Shown here: positions 1-6,635 of the stretch, one piece after another
How the letters are laid out: each line of letters opens with the position of its first letter
Position numbering within the stretch: the first letter of the stretch is position 1
Assembly: GCA_023253235.1 (NCBI GenBank)
Contig: JALRHE010000351.1
Location: 1 to 8,471 of the forward strand
DNA from: Steroidobacteraceae bacterium
GTDB lineage: Bacteria > Pseudomonadota > Gammaproteobacteria > Steroidobacterales > Steroidobacteraceae
Length of the DNA stretch: 8,471 bases
Reading direction: 5' to 3'
Translations under genes and position numbers: made by a program
The notes under the pieces: generated by a model
Told to the model about the DNA's origin: nothing
Databases searched by the model: none
What the model saw: only the letters and a program-made list of their open reading frames with translations

Positions 1-40
1 CCTGGGCTTCGGGCTGCGAGCACACCACGCTGAGTGCGCA

Positions 41-75
41 ATAAAAAAGGCCGGGCAGCTTGCGCCGCCCGGCCC
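41..75 (-). terminator. Intrinsic terminator of the TonB-dependent receptor gene
   Basis: A perfect 8-bp inverted repeat, GGCCGGGC at 49-56 and GCCCGGCC at 67-74, is separated by a 10-nt loop. Read on the minus strand, the GC-rich stem is followed at once by six T residues (the A tract at 43-48). This is the classic Rho-independent layout. It lies 24 nt past the receptor stop codon at 99, so it should end that transcript. There is no matching T tract on the plus-strand side, so it looks unidirectional. No gene is visible in positions 1-40. Confidence 0.88.
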
Positions 76-98
76 TGATTCAACTCAAACGCGAACGA

Positions 99-2618
99 TC
101 AGCGGAACGAGTAGCTGAAGTCCACGCCCCAGGACGAACCCGGTGCATCGTGGATGAACGAACCACCAAACTCCGGCGCCGGGATGACTTCGGCGAGATA
201 GCTCTCGTCGGTGATGTTGCGACCCCAAGCGGTCACGCCCCAAGTACCGTTCGACACGCCCACGCGGGCATCGACGGTGCTGAAGGCATCGCGCTTCTGC
301 TTGGCGAACTCACCCTGTCCGAAGCCGAAGTAGGTGAACAGGTTCGGTACGAGGTTGCCCTGCACCGTGCTGAACCAGGTTTCACCGACGAACGTGCCGT
401 TGACGCGCGCGTTCATCGTCCAGTCGGATCCGCCGAGCGGAATCTTCAGGTCGATACCCGCATTACCGGTGTACTCCGGCGCGTACGGAATCTTGTTGCC
501 AGCGGTGTACGGACGACCATCGTAGCGCTTGATCTCGCTATCGGCCGTGCCGTAGCCCGCGAACACCGTGATGACGTCCGTGAGGCGCCAGCGAGCATCG
601 AGCTCGATACCCTTGACCTCGGCCTCTTCGGCATTGGTCACGACGCGCAACAGACCGAAGGGACCGGCGAAGAAGTTGAAGAACTGCAGATCATCGATCT
701 TGGTCTGATAGACCGCACCGTTGATCGCGAGCGAACCGTCGAGCAGGGTTGACTTGAAGCCCGCTTCGAAGGCCTTCGAGACTTCCTTCTCGTAGTCGTC
801 ACGCACGTTGCTGAGCGAACGATCCGAACCGTTGGCATTACATGCCGGGACGGTCAGGAAGGTGCTGATGCCGATCTTGTCCCACTGCGTCGGGCCCGTG
901 CAGAGACCGCCGAAGTTTTGCTCGATCGTGGCTCGGCTACCCGAGGAGTTGAAACCACCCGAGCGGAAGCCGACACCGTAGCTCGCGAAGAGCGCCACGC
1001 CGTCCGTCGCCTTCCAGTTGACCGACAGCTTCGGCTGCAACTGAGAGAAGGTCTTCGAACGACCCGGGATGCTCGCGAGTGCCGGGTTGGCATCGTAGGC
1101 CGGGTTGATGAACTTGCCCGAACCACCGAAGCCCGGCGTTTGCGGACCGATCTTCGGCACGTTGTTCGACACTTCGCGCTTCTCTTGGTCGTAGCGCAGA
1201 GCCAAGGCGACTTCGAGGCCGTCCTGGATGTCATAGGCCAACTGACCAAAGCCAGCGAGCACCGTGCTGTCAAAGTCGTCGTCGTACAGCAGATCGGTCG
1301 GGTTCGCACCGCCCGTGCGGACGAGGCCCTGCTTCACGAAGCCCGTGGCGTTGTCCGAACCCTGCGACACGATCACCTTACGCTGGATGTCGGCGAGATA
1401 CGCGCCAGCCACCCAACGGAAAGCCTCGTCGCCAGGCGACGTCAGACGCACTTCGACGCTGGTGTCCTTCTGGTCACGCTGCTGGTACTGGTAACCGTCG
1501 CAGGTGGTCGGGCCATAAGGCGGCAGCAAGCCTGGGTAGAAGAACGGCGCCGGGAGCGGCGTGTCCTTCGTGCGCGCCGCAAGCGAGCTGGTGCACGACG
1601 CGGTGGCCGAGTACAAGCCGAAAGCCGCGCTGGTGCCATCGGTGAGGAAGTAGTTGGTCTGGTCGTTGAACGCAGCAACCGCGGTCAAGGTACCGACCGC
1701 AACCGGGTACTCCGCCTTGACGGACAGGTTGATGTTCTCCTGCTCGTTTTGCGGCTTGACGTTGTTCAGGTAGACGAAGTTGTGCTTGTTGGCATCTTCG
1801 TAGAACAACGCACCAAATCCACCGGCCGCCGCCTCTTGCAACGCGAACGAGGCATTGAAGTTGATCGCGCCCGCATCGAGCTTCGAGAACTTCGCTTTGG
1901 CGTCGATCGTGCCGCCACCCTCGAGATCGGTGATCAGGCGAGCCGACAAGCCGGACTCTTCAAAGAAATCGACACAGTCGTCGCACTTGAGGAGCGTATT
2001 TTCCCACTGACCGTCGGTCTTGCGGGTGTAGGCTGACACCGAAGCGCGGGTGTTCTCACCAATCGGGCCACCCATGTAGGCATTCAGCTTGTAGCTGTTG
2101 TACTGACCATAGCCACCGCCGAGGTCGAACTCGAACGAGTCGGACGGCTTGCGTGTGGTGATGATCATGGCACCAGCCACGGCGTTGCGACCGTAGAGAG
2201 CGCCTTGCGGTCCCTTCAACACTTCGATCTGCGAAACGTTGTTGAGTTCCTGGTTCAGCGCATTCGGGTTGGTCTGCAACACACCATCGATCACGAGCGC
2301 GAAGTTGGTTTCGGCGTCGCGACCCGTGTTGATGCCGCGGATCGTGACCTGAAGGTCACCGGCTTCCGCCGTTTGCACCTGCGCGACGCCCGGCGTCAAC
2401 GCGATGAAGTCCTGCGGACGCTCGATGCCAGCCGCCTGGATTTCCGTGGCGGTGAAGGCCTGCACCGTCGCTGGCACGTCTTCGAGGCGCTCGGCGCGCT
2501 GACGGGCGGTGACGACGATCTCTTCGAGCTGCGCTTCCTGCGCGCCTGATTGAGCCGCAGCGATGGCAGCCACCACGCTCGCGCCGATCAGGGAAATTTT
2601 CCGATGACGATTGAACAT
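99..2618 (-). CDS. TonB-dependent outer-membrane receptor
   Basis: This 839-residue protein is an outer-membrane beta-barrel transporter that would use TonB-ExbBD energy to import a substrate into the periplasm. A signal peptide is visible: basic start MFNRHRK, an Ala/Val-rich core, and probable cleavage near residue 27 (SGAQ/EAQ). A TonB-box-like segment, LEEIVVTA, follows at about 31-38. The plug domain covers about 44-155 and includes the typical IEVLKGPQGALYGRNAVAG stretch. The rest is barrel, ending in an aromatic strand, DFSYSFR; the last residue is Arg where Phe is usual. No N-terminal signalling (STN) domain is present, so control through a FecR/sigma-factor pair is not expected. Six cysteines fall into three close pairs (212/215, 342/373, 573/593). 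The ATG is supported by GGAGGG 5 nt upstream (2624-2629). Length is normal for the family. The substrate is unknown; the neighbouring acyl-CoA genes suggest an organic acid, lipid or aromatic compound rather than iron, but that is inference. Confidence 0.95.
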   Translation of the reverse strand: MFNRHRKISLIGASVVAAIAAAQSGAQEAQLEEIVVTARQRAERLEDVPATVQAFTATEIQAAGIERPQDFIALTPGVAQVQTAEAGDLQVTIRGINTGRDAETNFALVIDGVLQTNPNALNQELNNVSQIEVLKGPQGALYGRNAVAGAMIITTRKPSDSFEFDLGGGYGQYNSYKLNAYMGGPIGENTRASVSAYTRKTDGQWENTLLKCDDCVDFFEESGLSARLITDLEGGGTIDAKAKFSKLDAGAINFNASFALQEAAAGGFGALFYEDANKHNFVYLNNVKPQNEQENINLSVKAEYPVAVGTLTAVAAFNDQTNYFLTDGTSAAFGLYSATASCTSSLAARTKDTPLPAPFFYPGLLPPYGPTTCDGYQYQQRDQKDTSVEVRLTSPGDEAFRWVAGAYLADIQRKVIVSQGSDNATGFVKQGLVRTGGANPTDLLYDDDFDSTVLAGFGQLAYDIQDGLEVALALRYDQEKREVSNNVPKIGPQTPGFGGSGKFINPAYDANPALASIPGRSKTFSQLQPKLSVNWKATDGVALFASYGVGFRSGGFNSSGSRATIEQNFGGLCTGPTQWDKIGISTFLTVPACNANGSDRSLSNVRDDYEKEVSKAFEAGFKSTLLDGSLAINGAVYQTKIDDLQFFNFFAGPFGLLRVVTNAEEAEVKGIELDARWRLTDVITVFAGYGTADSEIKRYDGRPYTAGNKIPYAPEYTGNAGIDLKIPLGGSDWTMNARVNGTFVGETWFSTVQGNLVPNLFTYFGFGQGEFAKQKRDAFSTVDARVGVSNGTWGVTAWGRNITDESYLAEVIPAPEFGGSFIHDAPGSSWGVDFSYSFR

Positions 2619-2663
2619 TCAATCCCTCCAGGTTTGTCCTTAATTAGGAGTGGGGAAAAAGCC

Positions 2664-2673
2664 GCACGAGTCT
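2664..2673 (-). repeat. 10-bp element AGACTCGTGC, receptor side
   Basis: Read on the minus strand this is AGACTCGTGC, ending 45 nt before the receptor ATG. The identical 10-mer occurs on the plus strand at 2832-2841, in front of the amidohydrolase. The two copies therefore form a perfect inverted repeat around the divergent region and have the same orientation relative to each gene. It may be a shared operator or activator site, or part of each 5' leader. The repeat itself is certain; its function is inferred. Confidence 0.5.
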
Positions 2674-2725
2674 AAAGCTCGGCCCCCGCGAGTCGCAACG
2701 GATATTCGTTGTCGTGCACCAAAGT

Positions 2726-2745
2726 CTGTTGCGGCATAGCAACAG
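2726..2745. promoter_or_regulatory. Palindrome CTGTTGC-N6-GCAACAG, candidate operator
   Basis: Two perfect 7-bp arms, CTGTTGC (2726-2732) and GCAACAG (2739-2745), flank the 6-bp centre GGCATA. The site sits inside the divergent interval, about 107 bp from the receptor start and 121 bp from the amidohydrolase start. Its size and symmetry suit a dimeric helix-turn-helix regulator. No T tract follows on either side, so it is not a terminator. Which protein binds it, if any, is unknown. Confidence 0.4.
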
Positions 2746-2831
2746 CATCGCATCCTGGAGGGACCGCGAAACGGCCAGTCGACCGCCTCACTGCAGCCGC
2801 CGCGCCCGGGTTTAGGCAATATCCCCGCCCG

Positions 2832-2841
2832 AGACTCGTGC
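2832..2841 (+). repeat. 10-bp element AGACTCGTGC, amidohydrolase side
   Basis: This is the plus-strand copy of the 10-mer also present in inverted orientation at 2664-2673. It ends 25 nt before the GTG start at 2867 and 11 nt before the ribosome binding site, so it is probably close to the transcription start or within the leader. Identity to the partner copy is exact over 10 bp and stops on both sides. Confidence 0.5.
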
Positions 2842-2852
2842 CCCTGTGTATT

Positions 2853-2857
2853 GGAGA
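2853..2857 (+). promoter_or_regulatory. Ribosome binding site deciding the GTG start at 2867
   Basis: GGAGA stands 9 nt before GTG 2867. It supports that start over the upstream in-frame GTG at 2846, which has no purine-rich site in front of it. Confidence 0.65.
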
Positions 2858-2866
2858 TTTCCCGAA

Positions 2867-3736
2867 GTGACTACCTCCCCGCCCGTGCCTGCGATCGACA
2901 TCGTCAGCGGTATCTGGACCGAAGAAGCGCTCTCCTACCGACCCGGTTGGCAGGACCAGTTCTTCGCCGGGAAGATGAAGTCCAAGACCGATATGCAGGG
3001 CGTCACGCTCGAACAGCAACTTGCGCAAATGGCTGAGGCGGGCATCGAGAAGGCTTTCCTGTTCGCTCCCAAAGTGGGTCGAAAGGGATTGCCGGGTTCT
3101 TTCCACCTCCCCTACGAGGTGATCGCGCGCGCGGTCGAGAAATACCCGGGTCGCTTCTATGCCATGGCGGGCATCGATCCTTATGAGGGCATGAACGGTA
3201 TACGCGCGCTTGAGGATGCCGTGAAAAACATGGGCTTCATTGGCGCGCACGTGTATCCGCACTGGTTCGATCTGCCGCCCGATCATGCGAAGTACTACCC
3301 GTTCTACGCCAAGTGCGTCGAACTCGGTGTGCCTATTCAGATGCAGGTTGGGCAATCGATGGTGTACACCAAAGAAGCGCCGATGCGCAGCGTGGGTCGC
3401 CCCATCCTGCTCGACGGTATCGCCTGCGACTTTCCGGAGCTCAAACTGATTGGAATCCACGTCGGTATTCCGTGGACCGACGAGATGATTGCGATGGCCT
3501 GGAAGCACGAGAACGTGTTCATCGGGTCAGATGCGCACAGCCCCAAGTACTGGCCCGAGGCTTTCGTGAAGTACATCAACTCCTACGGACAGGACAAGGT
3601 GCTCTTCGGCACGGATTTCCCGGTGCTCGGCTTCAAGCGCACCATGGACGAGGTGCTGGCGCTCAATCTGCGCCCGGATCCGCTGCGGAAATTCCTGCGT
3701 GACAACGCGCTGCGCGTTTACGGCATCAAGGCGTAA
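2867..3736 (+). CDS. Amidohydrolase-2 family TIM-barrel protein with atypical metal site
   Basis: This 289-residue protein is related to the amidohydrolase-2 (ACMSD-like) hydrolases and decarboxylases, which act on carboxylates, lactones or C-N bonds in the cytoplasm. I chose GTG at 2867 because GGAGA (2853-2857) lies 9 nt upstream; a GTG at 2846 would add seven residues but leaves that site inside the gene. Family landmarks are the strand-1 segment IDIVSGIW (10-17), GFIGAHVYPHWF (123-134), LIGIHVGIPW (194-203) and LFGTDFPV (246-253). His198 and Asp250 match the usual strand-6 and strand-8 ligands. However, the strand-1 HxH reads V13-S14-G15, and the strand-5 position, usually His, appears to be Gln160 (IQMQVG). 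Loss of these suggests a different or metal-free chemistry. Conserved-looking H128, H132, C150, D222 and H224 may substitute. It converges with the CoA-transferase gene, 9 bp apart. The family is secure; the reaction is unknown. Confidence 0.85.
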   Translation: MTTSPPVPAIDIVSGIWTEEALSYRPGWQDQFFAGKMKSKTDMQGVTLEQQLAQMAEAGIEKAFLFAPKVGRKGLPGSFHLPYEVIARAVEKYPGRFYAMAGIDPYEGMNGIRALEDAVKNMGFIGAHVYPHWFDLPPDHAKYYPFYAKCVELGVPIQMQVGQSMVYTKEAPMRSVGRPILLDGIACDFPELKLIGIHVGIPWTDEMIAMAWKHENVFIGSDAHSPKYWPEAFVKYINSYGQDKVLFGTDFPVLGFKRTMDEVLALNLRPDPLRKFLRDNALRVYGIKA

Positions 3737-3745
3737 GCGACCGCG

Positions 3746-4975
3746 TCAGTCTCCGCCCGTTCCCACAGACTTCGCGGCCTGTTCGGCCGTGAGTGCGGCG
3801 CCGCTGTGCGTGAGTGCAGCGATATCTTCGTTGCTCAAGCCGGCCTGACGTAACAATTCTTCGGTGTGCTCGCCCAAACGCGGCGCATGACGATCGATCG
3901 ATGCCGGCGTGGCACTGAAGTTGACCGGGAAGCTCGGCATCCGCAAACGCCCCTCGGTCGGATGATCGACGAATTGCCAAAAACCCGTCGCCTGCAAATG
4001 CGGGTCGGTCGCCAGATCCTCGAGCGTATTCACCACGATGTGCGGGATACCCGAGTTTTCGAGCACACTCAGCCAATCGGCAGTCGTACGGGTCGCCATG
4101 ATTTCGGCGGTCGTGCGGTTGGTCAGGTCAATGTTGCGGACGCGATCGGCCAGGGTACGAAATCGCTCGTCGGCCGCGAGCTCGGGTCGTCCGACCACCT
4201 GACAGAATTTGACCCAATGGGCATCGAGGTACGGCAGTACCGCGATATAACCATCGAGCGTCTTATAAGGCTTGCGGTCTTTGCTCATCAGCCGCGTGTA
4301 GCCCGGCTTGCCCTTCGGTGGTTCGAAGGTCATACCCCAAAGGTGCTCGGCCATGACGAAGTTGACCATCGTCTCGAACATCGGCACTTCGAGCTCCTGG
4401 CCCTCTCCGGTGCGTTCACGATGAAAGAGCGCGGCGAGCACCCCGTAAACCACGGTGATGGCCGTCGTCTTGTCGGCAACGACTGTTGGTAGATAGCGAG
4501 GCTCGCCGAGCACCATTTCATTGAGCATGGCGATGCCGCTCGCCGCCTGGATCGAATCGTCGAGCGCACCGAGGCGGCCATAAGGCCCTTTCTTCGAGTA
4601 GCCGTAGGCGCCACAGTAGATGAGTCTTGGATTGATCTTTTTCAGGTCTGCGTAGTCGAGACCAAGCTTGGTCATCACTTGCGGTCGATTGTTGTGAACG
4701 AACACATCCGCATCTTTGATGAGAGCGAAAAACGCGTCTTTCGCACCGGGAACGCGCAGATCGAGCACGATGCTGCGCTTGTTGCGGTTGCAGGTCAGAT
4801 AAAGCGCGGCCATACCCGGGTTGTTGCTAGCGCCGAGCGAGCGGTTACTGTCACCCCGGGGCTGCTCGATCTTGATGACATCGGCCCCCATGTCAGCCAG
4901 CATCTGGCAAGCCCACGGACCGAGCACCACGCTCGTCATTTCCACCACCTTGATTCCAGCCAAAGGTCCACTCAT
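3746..4975 (-). CDS. CaiB/BaiF family (class III) CoA-transferase
   Basis: This 409-residue enzyme should transfer CoA between acyl-CoA and a free carboxylic acid through an aspartyl-CoA thioester, activating a substrate for beta-oxidation-like steps. The N-terminus, PLAGIKVVEM with LGPWACQMLADMGADVIKIEQP (4-39), is the typical family opening. NRNKRSIVLDL (63-73) and CGAYGYSKKGPYGRLGALDDSIQAASG (121-147) are further landmarks. Asp168 in VVADKTTA lies where the catalytic Asp169 of formyl-CoA transferase lies. RTGEGQELEVPMFETM follows, and a C-terminal domain holds TLEDLATDPHLQATGFW and the closing PRLGEHTEELL. The length is normal. The ATG at 4975 fits the family start and has GGAG 10 nt upstream; an in-frame ATG at 5023 would add 16 unlikely residues and overlap the divergent gene. 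Transcription is apart from both neighbours. The acid substrate is not readable from sequence. Confidence 0.93.
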   Translation of the reverse strand: MSGPLAGIKVVEMTSVVLGPWACQMLADMGADVIKIEQPRGDSNRSLGASNNPGMAALYLTCNRNKRSIVLDLRVPGAKDAFFALIKDADVFVHNNRPQVMTKLGLDYADLKKINPRLIYCGAYGYSKKGPYGRLGALDDSIQAASGIAMLNEMVLGEPRYLPTVVADKTTAITVVYGVLAALFHRERTGEGQELEVPMFETMVNFVMAEHLWGMTFEPPKGKPGYTRLMSKDRKPYKTLDGYIAVLPYLDAHWVKFCQVVGRPELAADERFRTLADRVRNIDLTNRTTAEIMATRTTADWLSVLENSGIPHIVVNTLEDLATDPHLQATGFWQFVDHPTEGRLRMPSFPVNFSATPASIDRHAPRLGEHTEELLRQAGLSNEDIAALTHSGAALTAEQAAKSVGTGGD

Positions 4976-5021
4976 CGTCGTCACACTCCGCAAAAAGACG
5001 GGTCGATGATACGCTCGCCCC

Positions 5022-5705
5022 ATGTATTCCGAGTTGTTCCTCGCGCAGGCTCTCCTACAGGCGGTCCTCCTCGTTTGGCTGTGGCGTCTCTGGCGGTATC
5101 AGGGCCTCGTGATCGCGCTTGTGCTGCTCGTGCCGCAATTCGGGCTCGTCTGGGACAATCTCATCGTCGGTCTCGGTAAATTCATTGGCTTGGGTGAAAC
5201 CCTCGAGACGCTGTCGTGGCCACGCTTTTGGCTGCACTGGTTATCCGGCACTTGGCTGATCGTCGCCTGTGGCTCGATCTTGCGTTTCGCCGGTTTTTCT
5301 TTCATGCGTTACCCGCAGGCGATGCTGGCATTTTGCGCCATGAGCGTTGCACTGATGATCTACGACCTGCCCCACTTCTGGCAGGACTCGTTGCACCCGG
5401 TGTGCGAGTTCGATCTCGTCCGTTATTCGACTGCGGTCTCGGCAGACGCGTTCTGCTTCGAGGGACAACAAGTGGTCACGACCGCACCGCCTCTGCCCTC
5501 GATCTTCACTTGTCTCGTCGTCATCCTCGCCGGTGCCGCCGTGATGTGGCGTCACCGATTTCCGTGGATGTTCTTGGGCGGTGTATTGATGCTCGCAAGC
5601 GCCGCTCCGCCGTTTCGCGCACTGAAACTCGACAACTTCGGTGAAATCCTGATCGCCGGTGGGTGCATCTGGGCCATTGCGCACTTTTCGCGCAAAGCGA
5701 CCTGA
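5022..5705 (+). CDS. Unrecognised seven-helix inner-membrane protein
   Basis: I do not recognise this 227-residue protein. Hydrophobic segments lie at about 5-24, 29-49, 70-90, 98-117, 159-176, 180-197 and 205-222. Basic patches RLWRYQ (22-27), RFAGFSFMR (88-96), RHR (177-179) and SRK (223-225) put the N-terminus outside and the C-terminus inside by the positive-inside rule. The longest loop, about 118-158, would face the periplasm and carries Cys128 and Cys145, which could form a disulfide. Polar residues within or next to helices (D45, N46, D115, H118) might line a site. No ribosome binding site is evident in front of ATG 5022, and the gene starts only 46 bp from the divergent CoA-transferase start, so its transcript may be nearly leaderless. 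It is followed 9 bp later by the EamA gene, most likely in the same operon. Function unknown; an enzyme, sensor or transporter subunit are all possible. Confidence 0.85.
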   Translation: MYSELFLAQALLQAVLLVWLWRLWRYQGLVIALVLLVPQFGLVWDNLIVGLGKFIGLGETLETLSWPRFWLHWLSGTWLIVACGSILRFAGFSFMRYPQAMLAFCAMSVALMIYDLPHFWQDSLHPVCEFDLVRYSTAVSADAFCFEGQQVVTTAPPLPSIFTCLVVILAGAAVMWRHRFPWMFLGGVLMLASAAPPFRALKLDNFGEILIAGGCIWAIAHFSRKAT

Positions 5706-5707
5706 GG
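5704..5707 (+). promoter_or_regulatory. Ribosome binding site supporting a TTG start
   Basis: GAGG lies 7 nt before TTG 5715 and overlaps the stop codon (5703-5705) of the preceding membrane-protein gene. It argues for the rare TTG start and for translational coupling between the two membrane genes. Confidence 0.6.
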
Positions 5708-5714
5708 CGACGCA

Positions 5715-6635
5715 TTGAGCACTTCATCCAAGCCGGTCGATCCGGTCGGCGCGCTGCTCGTCAGTTTTGCAGCGATGCTGTTTGCGACCAAGGGCATCTT
5801 TGCCAAGCAACTCTACTCGATGGGTGTCAGCGTCGAGGCGCTCGTCACTCTACGAGCCCTGTTCGCACTACCGCTTTTCTGGTGGTTTGCACTGCGCCGT
5901 GAGGGCTTCGCGGCCATTCGCGCAACGCCACCACGCGCCTTGTTGACCGCGGCCGCCGTGGGAGCGCTGTGCTACTACGTTGGTGCGATGCTCGACTTCG
6001 TCGCCCTGACCATGATCGAAGCGAGCATCGAGCGGGTGCTGATCTTCAGCTATCCGGCGATGGTCGTGCTTTATTACGCGTGGCGGGATCGCCGCTGGCC
6101 GACACGAACCGTGTTGCTCGCACTGGCACTAACATACGTCGGCATCTTCTTCACGATGGGCGGGTTCGATTTCGCCGAACTTCGGGCAAATCTACTCGGC
6201 GCCCTGCTGGTGATCGGCTCTGCTTTGTCGTACGCGATCTACTTCGTGGTCAGCGAAAAGTACACGCGCGAGATCGGCAGCGCGCGTTTTACTTTGATTG
6301 CCATGACGGCAGCGCCGGCTTGTCTGCTGCCGCACTTTCTCTTCACGCACGATATCGCCGAACTCGGCGCGTTCAGCGCCTCCGCCTGGATGCTGCTCGT
6401 GTTGTTGGCCATCGTCTGCATGTTCCTGCCAGCCTCCTTCCAAGCGGAGGGCGTACGTCGAGTCGGTGCTCAACGCGGTGCGGTGCTCTCGACCGTGGGG
6501 CCACCAACGACGGTGCTGCTCGCCTGGATCTTGCTCGATGAGCGACTGACCCTGTGGCAATGGCTCGGCATTGCACTGATCGTGCTTGGTATCCTCGTGC
6601 TGGATCTCGAGCGCTCGCGCCAGCGTAACGCTTAA
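5715..6635 (+). CDS. EamA/DMT superfamily transporter
   Basis: This 306-residue inner-membrane protein has the two-fold repeat of the drug/metabolite transporter superfamily: two EamA units of about five helices each, covering about 10-145 and 155-295. Family features are the opening VGALLVSFAAMLFATKGIFAK, the LRALFALPLFW segment, the first-repeat end ALTYVGIFFTMGG, and the second-repeat end with PPTTVLLAWILLDERLTLWQWLGIALIVLGI, where the DERLTLWQWLG part is highly typical. Such proteins export or import metabolites, amino acids or other small molecules; the substrate cannot be assigned. The start is TTG at 5715, supported by GAGG 7 nt upstream; the next in-frame ATG would cut the first helix. 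It follows the seven-helix membrane gene by 9 bp and ends overlapping the convergent GntR gene by 4 bp (6632-6635), leaving no room for a separate terminator. Confidence 0.93.
   Translation: MSTSSKPVDPVGALLVSFAAMLFATKGIFAKQLYSMGVSVEALVTLRALFALPLFWWFALRREGFAAIRATPPRALLTAAAVGALCYYVGAMLDFVALTMIEASIERVLIFSYPAMVVLYYAWRDRRWPTRTVLLALALTYVGIFFTMGGFDFAELRANLLGALLVIGSALSYAIYFVVSEKYTREIGSARFTLIAMTAAPACLLPHFLFTHDIAELGAFSASAWMLLVLLAIVCMFLPASFQAEGVRRVGAQRGAVLSTVGPPTTVLLAWILLDERLTLWQWLGIALIVLGILVLDLERSRQRNA

Larger units (their letters stand above)
2619..2866. promoter_or_regulatory. Divergent intergenic region between receptor and amidohydrolase
   Basis: This 248-bp stretch separates two genes read away from each other and must hold both of their promoters. 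I could not pick convincing -35/-10 pairs on either strand. It does contain the shared 10-mer AGACTCGTGC in front of each gene and a palindrome at 2726-2745, listed separately. No open reading frame of its own is credible; the minus-strand frame entering it from 3508 is antisense to the amidohydrolase. Confidence 0.6.

Noticed and set aside
60..752. 230-residue open frame on the plus strand
   Set aside because: It is antisense to the C-terminal barrel of the receptor and begins inside the terminator stem; no domain is visible.
918..2036. 372-residue open frame on the plus strand
   Set aside because: It is antisense to the TonB-dependent receptor. Its translation is Arg/Val/Glu-rich with no recognisable motif, as expected for the opposite strand of a GC-rich gene.
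2672..3508. 278-residue open frame on the minus strand
   Set aside because: Most of it is antisense to the amidohydrolase, and its His/Arg-rich translation resembles no family. The amidohydrolase frame has clear conserved motifs.
3737..3745. Terminator between the convergent amidohydrolase and CoA-transferase genes
   Set aside because: The gap is only 9 bp and no stem-loop with a T tract was seen across it.
3866..4492. 208-residue open frame on the plus strand
   Set aside because: It is antisense to the CoA-transferase, which has clear family motifs in its own frame.
6622..6632. Short dyad AGCGT-A-ACGCT at the end of the EamA gene as a terminator
   Set aside because: The stem is 5 bp with a 1-nt loop and there is no T tract on either strand, so it does not qualify.
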